Source: Pseudomonas sp. RIT-562
Lineage (GTDB): Bacteria > Pseudomonadota > Gammaproteobacteria > Pseudomonadales > Pseudomonadaceae
Direction of reading: 5' to 3'
DNA length: 48,219 nucleotides
NCBI RefSeq assembly: GCF_026241895.1
Contig: NZ_JAPJIV010000034.1
Location: 1 to 48,219 of the forward strand
A program made the position numbers and the translations under genes. Under the pieces are notes generated by a model that was not told the origin of the DNA, did no database searches, and worked only from the letters and a program-made list of their open reading frames with translations. Shown here in pieces: positions 33,399 through 42,721 of the stretch; position 1 is the first letter of the stretch; the number at the start of each line of letters is the position of its first letter.

Positions 33399-34847
33399 TT
33401 AACGGCTGACTGTGGCTGCCTCAAGCGGATACACCGATTCCCACCCCCCACCCAATGCCTTGTACAAACCCACCATCGCCAACGACACCCCGGTCGAACT
33501 CTCCACCCATTGCTCCTGAGTTGCCAGCAACTCGCCCTGGACGGTGAGCACGTTGACGAAATCGACGACGCCTTCGACGTACTGACGTTGTGCGGTGGTC
33601 AGCGCGATCTGGTTCTGGCGCACGGCTTCGGCCAGGCTGTCGCGACGGCGTTGGCTGGTGTTGTAGGCGCTCAGCTGATCATCGATCTCGTGCCAGGCGC
33701 GCAGGACTGTCTGCTGGTACGCCACGGCCGCTTCCTGTTGCTGAGCTTCGCGCAGGTTAAGCACGCCGCGCAGGCGGCCACCGTCGAATAGCGGCAGGCT
33801 AAACTGCGGGCCAATGCCGAATGCGCGAGAACCCCAGCTACCGAAATCACTCAATTGCATCGCTTGCGAGCCGATGTTCCCCGACAGGGTAATGCGGGGG
33901 TAAAAATCGCCCTTGGCCACGCCGATGTTCGCGGTAGCAGCGTGCAGGCGTGCTTCGGCCTGACGAATGTCCGGACGTCGCTCGGCCAGTTGCGAGGGCA
34001 AGCCGATCGCGATCTGGCTTGGGGATTGCGGCACGGGCGCATCGGCGGACAACTGCGCCGATAGCGCATGTGGCGGTTCACCCATTAACAGGCTCAGCGC
34101 GTTGATCAGCTGCGACTGGCGTTGCTCCAGCGCTGGCAGGCGCGACTCGATAGCGGCAACTTGCGCAGCTGCCTCGGCGACATCCAGGTCCGTGGCGACG
34201 CCGTCAGCCAGGCGCAGTTGTGAAAGCTTGAGGCTGTGCCGGGCGACTTCGAGGTTCTGTTCGGTGACGGCTCGGGTGCCTTGCACTCCGCGCAACTGGA
34301 TGTAGTCCCGGGCGGTTTCCGCGAGGACCGACAGCAGCACTCCACGACGATCATTTTCCGCGACTTCGAGGGTGGCATCGGCAGCTTCGGTCTCGCGTCG
34401 CACCCGGCCCCAGAAGTCCAGCTCCCAGGACGCCGAGAAGCCCCCATCCCACAAGTTGAAGGCCGAGTCGCCGTTATTGCCAGAGGGATCGTTCAGCCCC
34501 TTACCACTGTTGCGTTTACGTGCATAGCTGCCGGTGGCAGCGGAGTTGGGGTAACGGTCGGCGGTGATGACCTGGCGGGCGGCGCGGCTTTGCTGCAGGC
34601 GACTGCTGGCAAGCTTGAGGTCCAGGTTATCGGTCAGGGCGCGCTGGGTGAGTGCTGACAGCTTGGGGTCGTTGAAAACTTGCCACCAGCGCTCGTCCAT
34701 GTTTTCGGCGACTGCCTGGCTGGCGGCTGCCTTGGTGGGTTGCGCCCAGTCGGCAATTTGCTGTGACTGCGGTTTCTGAAAATCAGGCCCGACTGTGCAG
34801 GCTGACAGGCCCATTACCAGTAAGGCACAGAGAGTGAGTTGTGGCAT
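33399..34847 (-). CDS. outer-membrane efflux lipoprotein (NodT type) of the Emr-like pump
   Basis: The protein has 482 aa from the ATG at 34847; longer frames run through a REP-like repeat and are rejected. The lipobox is GLSAC (Cys17), followed by TVGPDFQKPQ, the NodT/OprM hallmark. Both halves of the TolC-like fold are present, with long helical hairpins. It lies 128 bases after the EmrA-type gene on the same strand and supplies the outer-membrane channel. It is a paralogue of the NodT gene at 21-22.4 kb. Confidence 0.9.
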   Translation of the reverse strand: MPQLTLCALLVMGLSACTVGPDFQKPQSQQIADWAQPTKAAASQAVAENMDERWWQVFNDPKLSALTQRALTDNLDLKLASSRLQQSRAARQVITADRYPNSAATGSYARKRNSGKGLNDPSGNNGDSAFNLWDGGFSASWELDFWGRVRRETEAADATLEVAENDRRGVLLSVLAETARDYIQLRGVQGTRAVTEQNLEVARHSLKLSQLRLADGVATDLDVAEAAAQVAAIESRLPALEQRQSQLINALSLLMGEPPHALSAQLSADAPVPQSPSQIAIGLPSQLAERRPDIRQAEARLHAATANIGVAKGDFYPRITLSGNIGSQAMQLSDFGSWGSRAFGIGPQFSLPLFDGGRLRGVLNLREAQQQEAAVAYQQTVLRAWHEIDDQLSAYNTSQRRRDSLAEAVRQNQIALTTAQRQYVEGVVDFVNVLTVQGELLATQEQWVESSTGVSLAMVGLYKALGGGWESVYPLEAATVSR

Positions 34848-34855
34848 GCGCCCTC

Positions 34856-34949
34856 TTCGCGGGCAAGCCCGCTCACACAGGGGACCTGAGTCGTTCCCCC
34901 GAGCTGTGCTTGGACACAGATCAACTGTGGGAGCGGGCTTGCTCGCGAA
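34856..34949. repeat. REP-like inverted repeat (6), inside the Emr-type operon
   Basis: TTCGCGGGCAAGCCCGCTCA... on the left mirrors CTGTGGGAGCGGGCTTGCTC... on the right, with a few mismatches. It occupies nearly all of the gap between the EmrA-type and NodT-type genes. Confidence 0.83.
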
Positions 34950-34975
34950 GGTGTCGGCCCAATCAACAAACATCT

Positions 34976-36040
34976 TCATCGTTGTGCCACCTCATGCTTC
35001 TGCGCCGCGGCGGTGTCGATACTCGCCTCAACCGACATCCCCACCCGCAACCGCTCGGCCAACGGCTGGCCCGGATCAAGCACAATCTTCACCGGAATCC
35101 GCTGGACAACCTTGGTGAAGTTACCCGTGGCGTTGTCCGGCTTGATCGAGGCGAACGTCACCCCGGTGGCCGGTGCGATGCTTTCGACGCGTCCCGTCAG
35201 CGCCTGGCCGTCCAGACTGTCAACGCGCACCTGAACCTGCTGCCCGGGTTGCACATCGGTCAATTGAGTTTCCTGAAAGTTGGCCACTACATAAGCCTGC
35301 GCCAGCGGTACCACCGCGAGGATCTTGCTGCCTGGCGTGACGTACGCACCGACTCGCACGGCCCGCTCACCGACCATGCCATCCTGAGGCGCAACAATGC
35401 GGGTATAGGAGAGTTCGTAGCTGGCGATTTCCAGTGCCGCTTGTGCACGTTTGAGGCCACCTTCAGCCGCATCACGCTGGGCGATGAGGATGTCCACCTG
35501 CTTGCGCTCCGCAGCCAATACCGCCGTGACATTTGCCAGCTTTGCCGAAGCCTGATCGATACGGGTCCGCGCCTGTTGGGCGTTCTGTACCGTGCCGGCT
35601 CCAACGCCGGCAAGGTGGTTGTAACGGTTAAGTTCATGTTCGGCGAAAGCCCTCTCCGCCTTGGCTGATACCAAGCCCGCTTGCGCCTGGGCGATCACCG
35701 ACGCCTGGCGTTCCAGAGTTGCCCGCACATTCTGCAATTGAGCCCTGGCGACCAGGGTTTCAGCGTCGGCGGCTTGTGCCGCAGCGCGCAGATCGCGGTC
35801 ATCGATTAGCGCCAGCAATTGCCCTGCCTTGACCTGCTGGTTGTCTTCCACCAGCACTTCCTTGATGAACCCGGCCACGCGCGGGACTACCAGGGTGAAG
35901 TCCGCAGACACGAAAGCATCGTTGGTGGTCTGGTGCGTACGTTTGCCGAACAGCCCGGGCGCCAGCAGGTAAATCAACACGCCGAGCGCGGCCACCGCAG
36001 TGATGCCGACGGCCACTTTTTTCCTGGAGAGAGTCGTCAT
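34976..36040 (-). CDS. emrA: HlyD/EmrA-type periplasmic adaptor
   Basis: The protein has 354 aa. A membrane helix (about 9-29) precedes the lipoyl-like half (VVPRVAGFIKEVLVEDNQQV), a long coiled-coil hairpin (about 85-195), and the second lipoyl half plus beta-barrel (YTRIVAPQDGMVGERAVRVG, VQPGQQVQVRVDSLDG, KVVQRIPVKIVLDPGQPL), as in EmrA. It couples the EmrB-type transporter 25 bases upstream to the NodT channel. The symbol reflects family, not proven substrate. Confidence 0.87.
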   Translation of the reverse strand: MTTLSRKKVAVGITAVAALGVLIYLLAPGLFGKRTHQTTNDAFVSADFTLVVPRVAGFIKEVLVEDNQQVKAGQLLALIDDRDLRAAAQAADAETLVARAQLQNVRATLERQASVIAQAQAGLVSAKAERAFAEHELNRYNHLAGVGAGTVQNAQQARTRIDQASAKLANVTAVLAAERKQVDILIAQRDAAEGGLKRAQAALEIASYELSYTRIVAPQDGMVGERAVRVGAYVTPGSKILAVVPLAQAYVVANFQETQLTDVQPGQQVQVRVDSLDGQALTGRVESIAPATGVTFASIKPDNATGNFTKVVQRIPVKIVLDPGQPLAERLRVGMSVEASIDTAAAQKHEVAQR

Positions 36041-36065
36041 AAAAACCTTCTGTTTCGTGGAGCGT

Positions 36066-37592
36066 TCAAGTCGGGGCCCGGGGCGGATAAATCCGCGTCG
36101 GCAGCCAAAAAATCAGCAGGATCAGCGCCAGCGCGACACCGGCCATGCACAGATAAAGATCCGCTGCAGTGAGCACGACCACCTGCTGGTGCAACCGGTG
36201 AGCAAGGCCGGCGCTGTCACCGTCAGCCAGGGGCGAATTGCCGAGCCGGTCGACCAGCATGGTCGAGTGGAAGTGTTGTCTGGCCGTAGTCAGCGCCTCG
36301 ATCACGCCGGTCGCGATCACCGCCGACAGGCCCTTGACGGTGTTGAACCAGGCCGAGGCGAACGGCCCTTCCATCGGGCTGATGCTGCCGGTGGACAGCA
36401 TCAGCAACGGCAGAACGGACATGGGCTGGCCGAAAATCTGCAGCAGTTGCAGCACGTAGAAATCGTCGCGAATCCACTCCGACGTCAGGTGCGAACCGCC
36501 GATACAGGACAGCACCAACATGCTCAGGCCGACGCCCAGTACCCACCGGCAATCGACCCAACGCAGGTTGCACAGCGCCGCTACCAGCGGCAGCGCGATC
36601 AACTGTGGCAGTGCTGCCAGCAACGTGATCGGCGCGGTTTGTATCGGGCGATATCCCTGGACCTGCGCCAGGTAGCTCGACGGAATGATGACCACCGCCA
36701 GCAGCACGATCAGCACCCCGGCCAAGGTCATCAAGGCGAAGGCCAGGTTGCGGATGCCAAGCATCTGCATCTTGAAAAACGGCATGGGTTGCGACCATTC
36801 GTTGATCAGGAACAGCACCAGCAACAGCAACCCGCCGCCGAGCAACGTGCAGATCAGACTCGACTCGAACCAGTCCAGGCGATTGCCTTGCAGGATGCCG
36901 ATCACCAGCATGCAGATCGCCGGAAACCCCAGCAGCAGGCCGCGCCAGTTGAACTGTTTGAAGCGCTCCAGGCGCAATGGGTCCTGGGGCAAGCCGTATG
37001 CCACGGCGGCCATGGCGATCAGGCACGGCGCGACGATTTGCCAGAAGGTCCATTGCCAGCCGACATACTCGGTCCACAGTCCGGCCAGCGGAGTGCCAAG
37101 GCCGGGACCGAAGGTGGCGGTCAGTGCATAACCCGCCAGGCCATACAGTTTCACGTTGGCCGGCAGAAACCGCAGGGCGACGGTCATCAGCATCGGCGGC
37201 AGCGCTCCCCCCGCCAGTCCTTGCAAGGTGCGCATCACCAGCAAGCTTTCGTAGTTCGGGGCAAACGGGCAGAGCACCCCAAGCACAGTGAACACGCTGA
37301 TAGCCCAGAGCGTGAACCGGCGCAGGGAGAATGTCACCGAGCACCAGGGTGCGAAGGCCATGGCCGCCACCGAAGTGGCCGTGTAGCTGGCAACCAGCCA
37401 GGTGCCTTCGTCGTAACCAATGGCCAATGCGCCGCGGATGTCGGCGAGGGCCACCTTGGTGACCATCTCGTTCAGGCCAGACACCAGCACGGCAATCAGC
37501 ACGCCGACGAGGCCGATGATGATTCGCGGACCGAATACCGGGGGCGAAGCAGCGGTCGTGGCGACAGGTGCCGGGACCGTGAGGGAAGTCAT
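36066..37592 (-). CDS. emrB: EmrB/QacA-type MFS multidrug transporter (DHA2)
   Basis: The protein has 508 aa with about 14 membrane helices, the DHA2 number. The proton-antiporter signatures are seen as LADIRGALAIGYDEGTWLVA at the end of helix 1-2 and GYALTATFGPGLGTPLAGLW (motif C-like) around helix 5. It is the first gene of the EmrB-EmrA-NodT unit. The gene order is emrB first, unlike E. coli emrAB. The substrate is unknown. A LysR gene lies 220 bases upstream on the same strand, with a repeat between. Confidence 0.87.
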   Translation of the reverse strand: MTSLTVPAPVATTAASPPVFGPRIIIGLVGVLIAVLVSGLNEMVTKVALADIRGALAIGYDEGTWLVASYTATSVAAMAFAPWCSVTFSLRRFTLWAISVFTVLGVLCPFAPNYESLLVMRTLQGLAGGALPPMLMTVALRFLPANVKLYGLAGYALTATFGPGLGTPLAGLWTEYVGWQWTFWQIVAPCLIAMAAVAYGLPQDPLRLERFKQFNWRGLLLGFPAICMLVIGILQGNRLDWFESSLICTLLGGGLLLLVLFLINEWSQPMPFFKMQMLGIRNLAFALMTLAGVLIVLLAVVIIPSSYLAQVQGYRPIQTAPITLLAALPQLIALPLVAALCNLRWVDCRWVLGVGLSMLVLSCIGGSHLTSEWIRDDFYVLQLLQIFGQPMSVLPLLMLSTGSISPMEGPFASAWFNTVKGLSAVIATGVIEALTTARQHFHSTMLVDRLGNSPLADGDSAGLAHRLHQQVVVLTAADLYLCMAGVALALILLIFWLPTRIYPPRAPT

Positions 37593-37713
37593 GTACAGCA
37601 GGCTCCGGGGATTTGAGTACCCGGATATCTTAGGGAGGGTCGTAGCTGACGAAAATCAACTTATTGGCAGGTTATAAGTGCGCGTGGTGCAGCAATAGAC
37701 GGTTGTATTGGGT

Positions 37714-37803
37714 CCCTGTAGGGGTGAGCCTGCTCGCGATGGTGTGTCAGCCGGCACTCATGTACCTGATCCACCATCGCGAGCAGGCTCACTCCTACAG
37801 GGG
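37714..37803. repeat. REP-like inverted repeat (7)
   Basis: About 30-base arms (CCCTGTAGGGGTGAGCCTGC... and near-complement, one mismatch) lie between the LysR stop and the emrB start, a stretch that must also hold the emrB promoter. Confidence 0.86.
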
Positions 37804-37811
37804 GGTTACCC

Positions 37812-38732
37812 TCAGCCCGGCTGCGCAGCCAGCCAGGTCTCATCGCAACAGGACTTCAACGTCTCGCGCAGCCAGCGATGCGCCGGATCCTTGTCAAACC
37901 GTGGGTGCCAGGCCTGGGTCAGCATAATGGTCGGCAGCGGAATCGGCAGGGTGAACGAGCGCAGCTTAAGGCCCAGACGCCGGATGCTCAGCAGTGCCTC
38001 CTTGGGCACTGGCAGGATCAAATCGGAGTCCGGCAGCGCAAACATTGCCGCATGGAAACTCGGCGCAATCACTGCCACCCGTCGCTCCAGGCCCAATGCA
38101 TTTAACGCGGTATCTATCGGCCCACGGGCAATGCCGCGACGGGACATGCTGATATGGGAAAACCCGGCGTATCGCTCGGCGGTGATCTCTTCATCGAACA
38201 ATGGATGATCCTCACGCACCAGCCCGACGAAGTGCGTGGCGAAAAGATTCTGCACCTTCACTTCCGGCATCAGCGGGCGATTGTTGCTGACGCTCAAGTC
38301 GATCCGCCCCTCGCGCAAGGCCTCGTCATCACCGTCACCCTCGGGTACAAAGCGCAGCTCACAATGCGGGGCCTGGCGCTCCATGGTGTCGAACAGCTTG
38401 CCGCCATACACCCCGACAAAAAAGTCATTGGCGCGAATACTGAAGCGTCGGCGCAGACTCGCCAGGTCCACATCATCCGCCGAGCGAAACAGCAACGACG
38501 CCTGCTCCACTACATCCCGCACCTGTTCGCGCAACTCCAGCGCCTTGGGGGTCGGCACCAGGCCACGCCCCGCGCGCACCAGGATCGGGTCGCCAATGGC
38601 CTCGCGGATACGCGTCAACGTCCGGCTCATGGCCGCCGGGCTGAGGTTCATCCGCCGCGCAGCACCAACCACGCTGCCTTCGTCGAGCAGGGCGTCGAGG
38701 GCGACCAAGAGGTTCATGTCCGGCAGTTGCAT
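37812..38732 (-). CDS. LysR-family transcriptional regulator
   Basis: The protein has 306 aa from the ATG at 38732. The winged helix-turn-helix covers residues about 5-60 (GSVVGAARRMNLSPAAMSRT recognition part; PILVRAGRGLVPTPKA end). The substrate-binding domain (about 90-300) follows. A LysR protein often regulates a divergent neighbour, but here both flanking units run the same way, so the target is not clear; emrB downstream is one candidate. The Shine-Dalgarno site is weak. Confidence 0.85.
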   Translation of the reverse strand: MQLPDMNLLVALDALLDEGSVVGAARRMNLSPAAMSRTLTRIREAIGDPILVRAGRGLVPTPKALELREQVRDVVEQASLLFRSADDVDLASLRRRFSIRANDFFVGVYGGKLFDTMERQAPHCELRFVPEGDGDDEALREGRIDLSVSNNRPLMPEVKVQNLFATHFVGLVREDHPLFDEEITAERYAGFSHISMSRRGIARGPIDTALNALGLERRVAVIAPSFHAAMFALPDSDLILPVPKEALLSIRRLGLKLRSFTLPIPLPTIMLTQAWHPRFDKDPAHRWLRETLKSCCDETWLAAQPG

Positions 38733-38790
38733 ACTGAGCACTCGTAAACGATCAGGATTGACTCAACCGCAATCCTACAGTGAAGACGCA

Positions 38791-38882
38791 CCCTGTAGGA
38801 GCAAAGCTTGCTCGCGATGAACGATGACGCGTTGATCAGTTAAACAGCGTTACGGTAATCGCGAGCAGGCTTGCTCCCACAG
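38791..38882. repeat. REP-like inverted repeat (8)
   Basis: CCCTGTAGGAGCAAAGCTTG... mirrors ...CAGGCTTGCTCCCACAGG with more mismatches than the other copies. The long central part (about 40 bases) is unpaired. It lies between the permease gene stop and the LysR gene. Confidence 0.78.
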
Positions 38883-38900
38883 GTTAAGAGAGGTGAAGGC

Positions 38901-39767
38901 TTACCGCACCATCCCCCACCGCTTCACCGTCACCCTTTCCAACGAATCAAACACCAGATTCTCCACCAGCAACCCAATCAGAATCACCACTGCCAACCCG
39001 GCAAACACCTTGTCGGTGTACAACTCATTGCGATTCTGAAAGATGTACCACCCCAAGCCGCCCTTGCCACTGGTCGCACCAAACACCAACTCGGCAGCGA
39101 TCAACGTGCGCCAGGCAAACGCCCAGCCGATTTTTAATCCGGCGAGGATCGACGGCAGCGCTGCCGGGATGAGGATGAACAGCACGAAGCGCATGCCCTT
39201 GAGGCCATAGTTGCGCCCGGCCATGCGCAGGGTTTCCGAGACTCCGAGAAAGCCGGCGTAGGTGTTCAGCGCCAATGCCCACAGCACCGAATGCACCAGC
39301 ACGAAAATCAGGCTGTTCTGCCCCAGGCCGAACCACAACAGCGCCAGTGGCAGCAGGGCTATCGCCGGCAACGGGTTGAACATCGAGGTCAGGGTGCTGA
39401 GCAGGTCGCGACCGAACTGGGTCGAGACCGCCAGGGTGGTCAAGCCGAATGCCAGGACGATACCGATCAGGTAGCCCTTGAGCAGCACCACTAACGAGAT
39501 CCACACCTTGCCCAGCAATTCGCCGCTGAGCAGGCCGCCATACAAGGCGTTGGCGGTTTGCACGAAGCTGGGCAGCAACAGGTCGTTGTTCTGGATTCGC
39601 GCAATCACTTCCCACAGTACTGCGAGCAGTATCAGGATCAGGCTTTTGCGCAGCCAGCCTTGCTGCCAAAGGCGTTGCCGCAAGGGCAATTCACGCTCCA
39701 CCGGCACACTTAACAGTGGCTGCAGGTCAGTTTCAAACTCTTCACGCGCAGATGATAAAAGGCTCAT
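38901..39767 (-). CDS. ABC-transporter permease (SsuC/TauC type)
   Basis: The protein has 288 aa with six membrane helices (first at about 42-60; last at about 250-272). The EAA-like coupling loop is GVSETLRMAGRNYGLKGMR (about 175-193). It resembles sulfonate/taurine/nitrate-type permeases. It is the last gene of a dioxygenase-SBP-ATPase-permease unit, 20 bases after the ATPase gene. Substrate specificity cannot be told from this subunit. Confidence 0.9.
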   Translation of the reverse strand: MSLLSSAREEFETDLQPLLSVPVERELPLRQRLWQQGWLRKSLILILLAVLWEVIARIQNNDLLLPSFVQTANALYGGLLSGELLGKVWISLVVLLKGYLIGIVLAFGLTTLAVSTQFGRDLLSTLTSMFNPLPAIALLPLALLWFGLGQNSLIFVLVHSVLWALALNTYAGFLGVSETLRMAGRNYGLKGMRFVLFILIPAALPSILAGLKIGWAFAWRTLIAAELVFGATSGKGGLGWYIFQNRNELYTDKVFAGLAVVILIGLLVENLVFDSLERVTVKRWGMVR

Positions 39768-39787
39768 CGGGCACTCCTCTCAATGGC

Positions 39788-40648
39788 TCAATAAGCGATG
39801 CGGATATCGGAAAAATCCAGCTCGCGCTCGGCTTCCGGCGACTGACCCTCATCGAACAGCAACCGATGAATTCGTCGCGCCGACGCCTGGAATTCCAATC
39901 CGCCGAGGCTGTGCAAATCGTACTGATGGCTGTGAACTTCGGCCCGCACCCGGCCCGGATGGGGCGATAACAGCAGGATGCGATTGCCCACCACCAATGC
40001 CTCTTCGATGGAGTGAGTGACGAACAGCAAGGTGAAGCGCACCTCTTCCCACAGCAACAGCAGCTCTTCCTGCATTTTGCGTCGGGTCAGGGCATCGAGG
40101 GCGGCGAAGGGCTCGTCCATGAGCAGGATTTTTGGTTGCATGGCCAAGGCGCGGGCGATGGCGACTCGTGCTTTCATGCCACCGGACAGGGTATGCGGAT
40201 AGGCATCGGCGAACGCACCCAGACCGACCTTGTCGAGGTAGTGCAGCGCTCGCTCTTCAGCCTCTTTGCGCTTGAGGGTTTGAGACGCCAGCAGTGGAAA
40301 CATGACGTTCTGCTTCACGGTCTTCCAGGGCGGTAGCTGGTCGAACTCCTGGAACACCACGATGCGGTCCGGGCCCGGCGCATGCACCGTCTGCCCTTGC
40401 AGGCGGATCTCGCCTTCGCAAGGCTGAATGAACCCGGCGACGGCCTTGAGCAGGGTGGACTTGCCGCAACCTGAGGGACCAAGGAGCACGAAGCGGTCGG
40501 CCGGATCGATCTCGAAACTCACTTGGTGGGTCGCTCGAACCACGCGCTGCGGCGTGCGGTACTCGAGGCTGACTTTATCGACCGACAGCAACGCCTCGGT
40601 TGCTGCGTTAGGCTTGCTGACCGTGTGGCCTTGCAAAGGGGCATTCAT
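39788..40648 (-). CDS. ABC-transporter ATPase (SsuB/TauB type)
   Basis: The protein has 286 aa with the complete ATPase set: Walker A GPSGCGKST (57-65), Q-loop VVFQEFDQLPPW, signature LSGGMKARVAIARA (154-167), Walker B ILLMDEPFAALD (174-185) and switch His in VTHSIEEAL. The last 40 residues resemble the nitrate/sulfonate-importer ATPase tail. It lies five bases after the binding-protein gene, so the two are translationally linked. Confidence 0.93.
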   Translation of the reverse strand: MNAPLQGHTVSKPNAATEALLSVDKVSLEYRTPQRVVRATHQVSFEIDPADRFVLLGPSGCGKSTLLKAVAGFIQPCEGEIRLQGQTVHAPGPDRIVVFQEFDQLPPWKTVKQNVMFPLLASQTLKRKEAEERALHYLDKVGLGAFADAYPHTLSGGMKARVAIARALAMQPKILLMDEPFAALDALTRRKMQEELLLLWEEVRFTLLFVTHSIEEALVVGNRILLLSPHPGRVRAEVHSHQYDLHSLGGLEFQASARRIHRLLFDEGQSPEAERELDFSDIRIAY

Positions 40649-40653
40649 CTCGA

Positions 40654-41679
40654 TCAGCTCCCCTGCAGCGGTTTGGCATCCTGGAAGAAATAGTCCTTCC
40701 AGGAGTCCGGTTTGTTTTTGATCGCGCCGACGCGGTAGAGGAACTCGGCGAGTGGATAGGTATTTTTCGGCGTGACGCTGAATTCGTACTGCGGGTTATC
40801 GATGATTTTCAGCAAAGCGGCCCGGTCGATTTTTGCCTTGGTCACGCGGATGTAGGTATCAGCCGCTGCCCCTTTGTCGTTCTGGGCAAACTGCGCCGCT
40901 TCGGTCAACGCGTCGACAAAGGCCTTGTAGGTCTTGGGGTTCTCGTCGCGGAATTTCTCGGTGGCGAATAGCACGGTCGGCGAGTTCGGGCCCAGCAGGT
41001 CGTAGGTATTGAGCACCACGTGCACGTTGGGATTTTCCAGGGCCTGATCCTGGAACGGCGGATTGGAGAAATGCCCGCTCAGCTCCGTACCACCGGCGAT
41101 CAGCGCGGCCGTGGCGTCTGGATGGGGCAGCGCAATGGTGTACTTGTCGAGGCGATTGAATTCCTTGTCTCCCCATTGCTTGGCCGCCGCGTATTGCAGA
41201 AAACGCGACTGCACCGACACGCCCACCGCCGGCACCGCTATGCGGTCCTTTTCGGTGAAATCCGCGATGGTCTTGACCTTGGGATTGTTGCTCACCAGGT
41301 AGTACGGGAAGTTGCCCAGGGAGGCCACAGCCTTGACGTTCTGCTTGCCGTGGGTGCGATCCCAGATGGTCAGCAACGGCCCGACACCGGCCCCGGCAAT
41401 GTCGATGGAGCCGGAGAGTAATGCATCGTTGACCGCCGCGCCTCCGGACAACTGAGTCCAGTCGACCTTGATATCAACACCCTGCTCCTTGCCATGTTTC
41501 TCGATCAGGCCCTGATCGCGGACCACGTTGAGCAGCAGGTAAACGATGCCGAACTGTTCAGCAATGCGGATTTCGCCCTCGGCATGGGCCGCACTCGGCG
41601 CCACCAGGCTACCGGTGATCAAACTGAAACCCAGGCCAATGGCGGCGGCCAGGGGTGCAAATGGAAGACGTCTGGACAT
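40654..41679 (-). CDS. periplasmic substrate-binding protein (SsuA/TauA/NMT1 type)
   Basis: The protein has 341 aa from the ATG at 41679 (GGAG seven bases upstream). A signal peptide (about 1-33, ending AAHAEG) is followed by a two-lobed binding fold: EIRIAEQFGIVYLLLNVVRD, LSGSIDIAGAGVGPLLTIWD, AVPAVGVSVQSRFLQYAAA. It belongs to the family that binds sulfonates, taurine, nitrate or thiamine precursors. The dioxygenase upstream favours an organosulfur compound, but the pocket residues do not identify it. Confidence 0.9.
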   Translation of the reverse strand: MSRRLPFAPLAAAIGLGFSLITGSLVAPSAAHAEGEIRIAEQFGIVYLLLNVVRDQGLIEKHGKEQGVDIKVDWTQLSGGAAVNDALLSGSIDIAGAGVGPLLTIWDRTHGKQNVKAVASLGNFPYYLVSNNPKVKTIADFTEKDRIAVPAVGVSVQSRFLQYAAAKQWGDKEFNRLDKYTIALPHPDATAALIAGGTELSGHFSNPPFQDQALENPNVHVVLNTYDLLGPNSPTVLFATEKFRDENPKTYKAFVDALTEAAQFAQNDKGAAADTYIRVTKAKIDRAALLKIIDNPQYEFSVTPKNTYPLAEFLYRVGAIKNKPDSWKDYFFQDAKPLQGS

Positions 41680-41696
41680 GGTGTTTCTCCGGCAAA

Positions 41697-42584
41697 TCAG
41701 AAAGGCGCGTCGCCCTGGATGGTGGTGCGATACAGCTTGCGGCGCAGATGACTTGGGCATCCGGCGGCAAGGTGGATCAGCGAGCGGTTGTCCCAGAAGA
41801 CCAGGTCGTGGGAGTGCCATTGATGGCGATAGATGTTCTGCTCAAGCACGCTGTGGGCGTACAGCTCGGCCAGCAGCTGCTTGCTCTCGTCTTCCGGCAG
41901 GCCGACGATGCGCGTGGTGAAGCCTTCACTGACGAACAATGCCTTGCGCCCGTTTTCCGGATGAGTGCGGACGATCGGATGCACAACTTCGGCAACCTGG
42001 GCGAGCTGCTCCGGCGTCAGGGTCGGACGCCAGTTGCCTTCGAATTTGGTCTCGCTATAGCGCGCTGTGTACGAATGCGCAGCCGAGCGCCCTTCGACGG
42101 CTTTGCGTAGCGCGTCCGGCAGGTTGTCCCAGGCTTTGTGCATATCGGCGAACAGCGTATCGCCGCCTTCGGACGGCAGCTCCTGGGCATGCAGCATCGA
42201 GCCCAGGCTTGGCAGTTCTTTATAGGAAAGGTCGGAGTGCCAGAACTTGCCAGCGTCACCGAGGCCGATGGATTGGCCGTTTTCGATGATGTTGGAAACG
42301 ATGAGAATTTCCGGGTGACCGGTGAGCAGGAACTGCTTGAGGACATGAATTTGCAGCACGCCAAACCGGCGGCTGAAATCGATCTGTTGTTCGGGGGTGA
42401 TGCGTTGGTCGCGGAACACCACAACGTGATGATCCAGGTGCGCCCGGTGGATTCGGCCGAAGTCCTGATCATTGATCGGGCGAGACAAGTCCAGTCCGAT
42501 TATTTCTGCACCGACAGCGCCAGTGAACGGGCGAATGTCGAAGGTTTGTGGCGCGATGCTGCTGGAGGCGGATACGGCGGACAT
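41697..42584 (-). CDS. TauD/TfdA-family Fe(II)/2-oxoglutarate dioxygenase
   Basis: The protein has 295 aa from the ATG at 42584 (GGAG eight bases upstream). The iron ligands are intact: H116 and D118 in FWHSDLSY and H271 in FWDNRSLIH; the 2-oxoglutarate arginine is R286. The spacing matches E. coli TauD (H99, D101, H255, R270). Other family marks are EGGDTLFADMHKAW and VSEGFTTRIVG. It hydroxylates a small organic acid, often releasing sulfite from sulfonates or sulfate from sulfate esters; which one is unknown. It is the first gene of its operon, 17 bases before the binding-protein gene, whereas E. coli tauD is last. Confidence 0.9.
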   Translation of the reverse strand: MSAVSASSSIAPQTFDIRPFTGAVGAEIIGLDLSRPINDQDFGRIHRAHLDHHVVVFRDQRITPEQQIDFSRRFGVLQIHVLKQFLLTGHPEILIVSNIIENGQSIGLGDAGKFWHSDLSYKELPSLGSMLHAQELPSEGGDTLFADMHKAWDNLPDALRKAVEGRSAAHSYTARYSETKFEGNWRPTLTPEQLAQVAEVVHPIVRTHPENGRKALFVSEGFTTRIVGLPEDESKQLLAELYAHSVLEQNIYRHQWHSHDLVFWDNRSLIHLAAGCPSHLRRKLYRTTIQGDAPF

Positions 42585-42709
42585 AAAAATCACTCCCACG
42601 CACGGCACGCTCAAAGGCGCGCGCGTCGATCAAGAAACTCACGGAGGTCCCGTGTTGGTTCGTGTCGTGCGGCGCGCCGATTGGTCGGCAGGTACGCAGG
42701 GGAGTGACT

Positions 42710-42721
42710 TTATAGATATAA
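42710..42721. promoter_or_regulatory. AT-rich palindrome upstream of the dioxygenase gene
   Basis: Perfect arms TTATA and TATAA around GA lie 126-137 bases before the dioxygenase start. The surrounding AT-rich block (about 42700-42760) stands out from its GC-rich neighbourhood and is a likely promoter region. The regulator is unknown; CysB-type control would be expected for sulfur-starvation genes. Confidence 0.35.

Noticed and set aside
36000..37616. 538-aa open frame opposite emrB
   Set aside because: Gln/Arg/His-rich antisense translation of a membrane protein; no domain.
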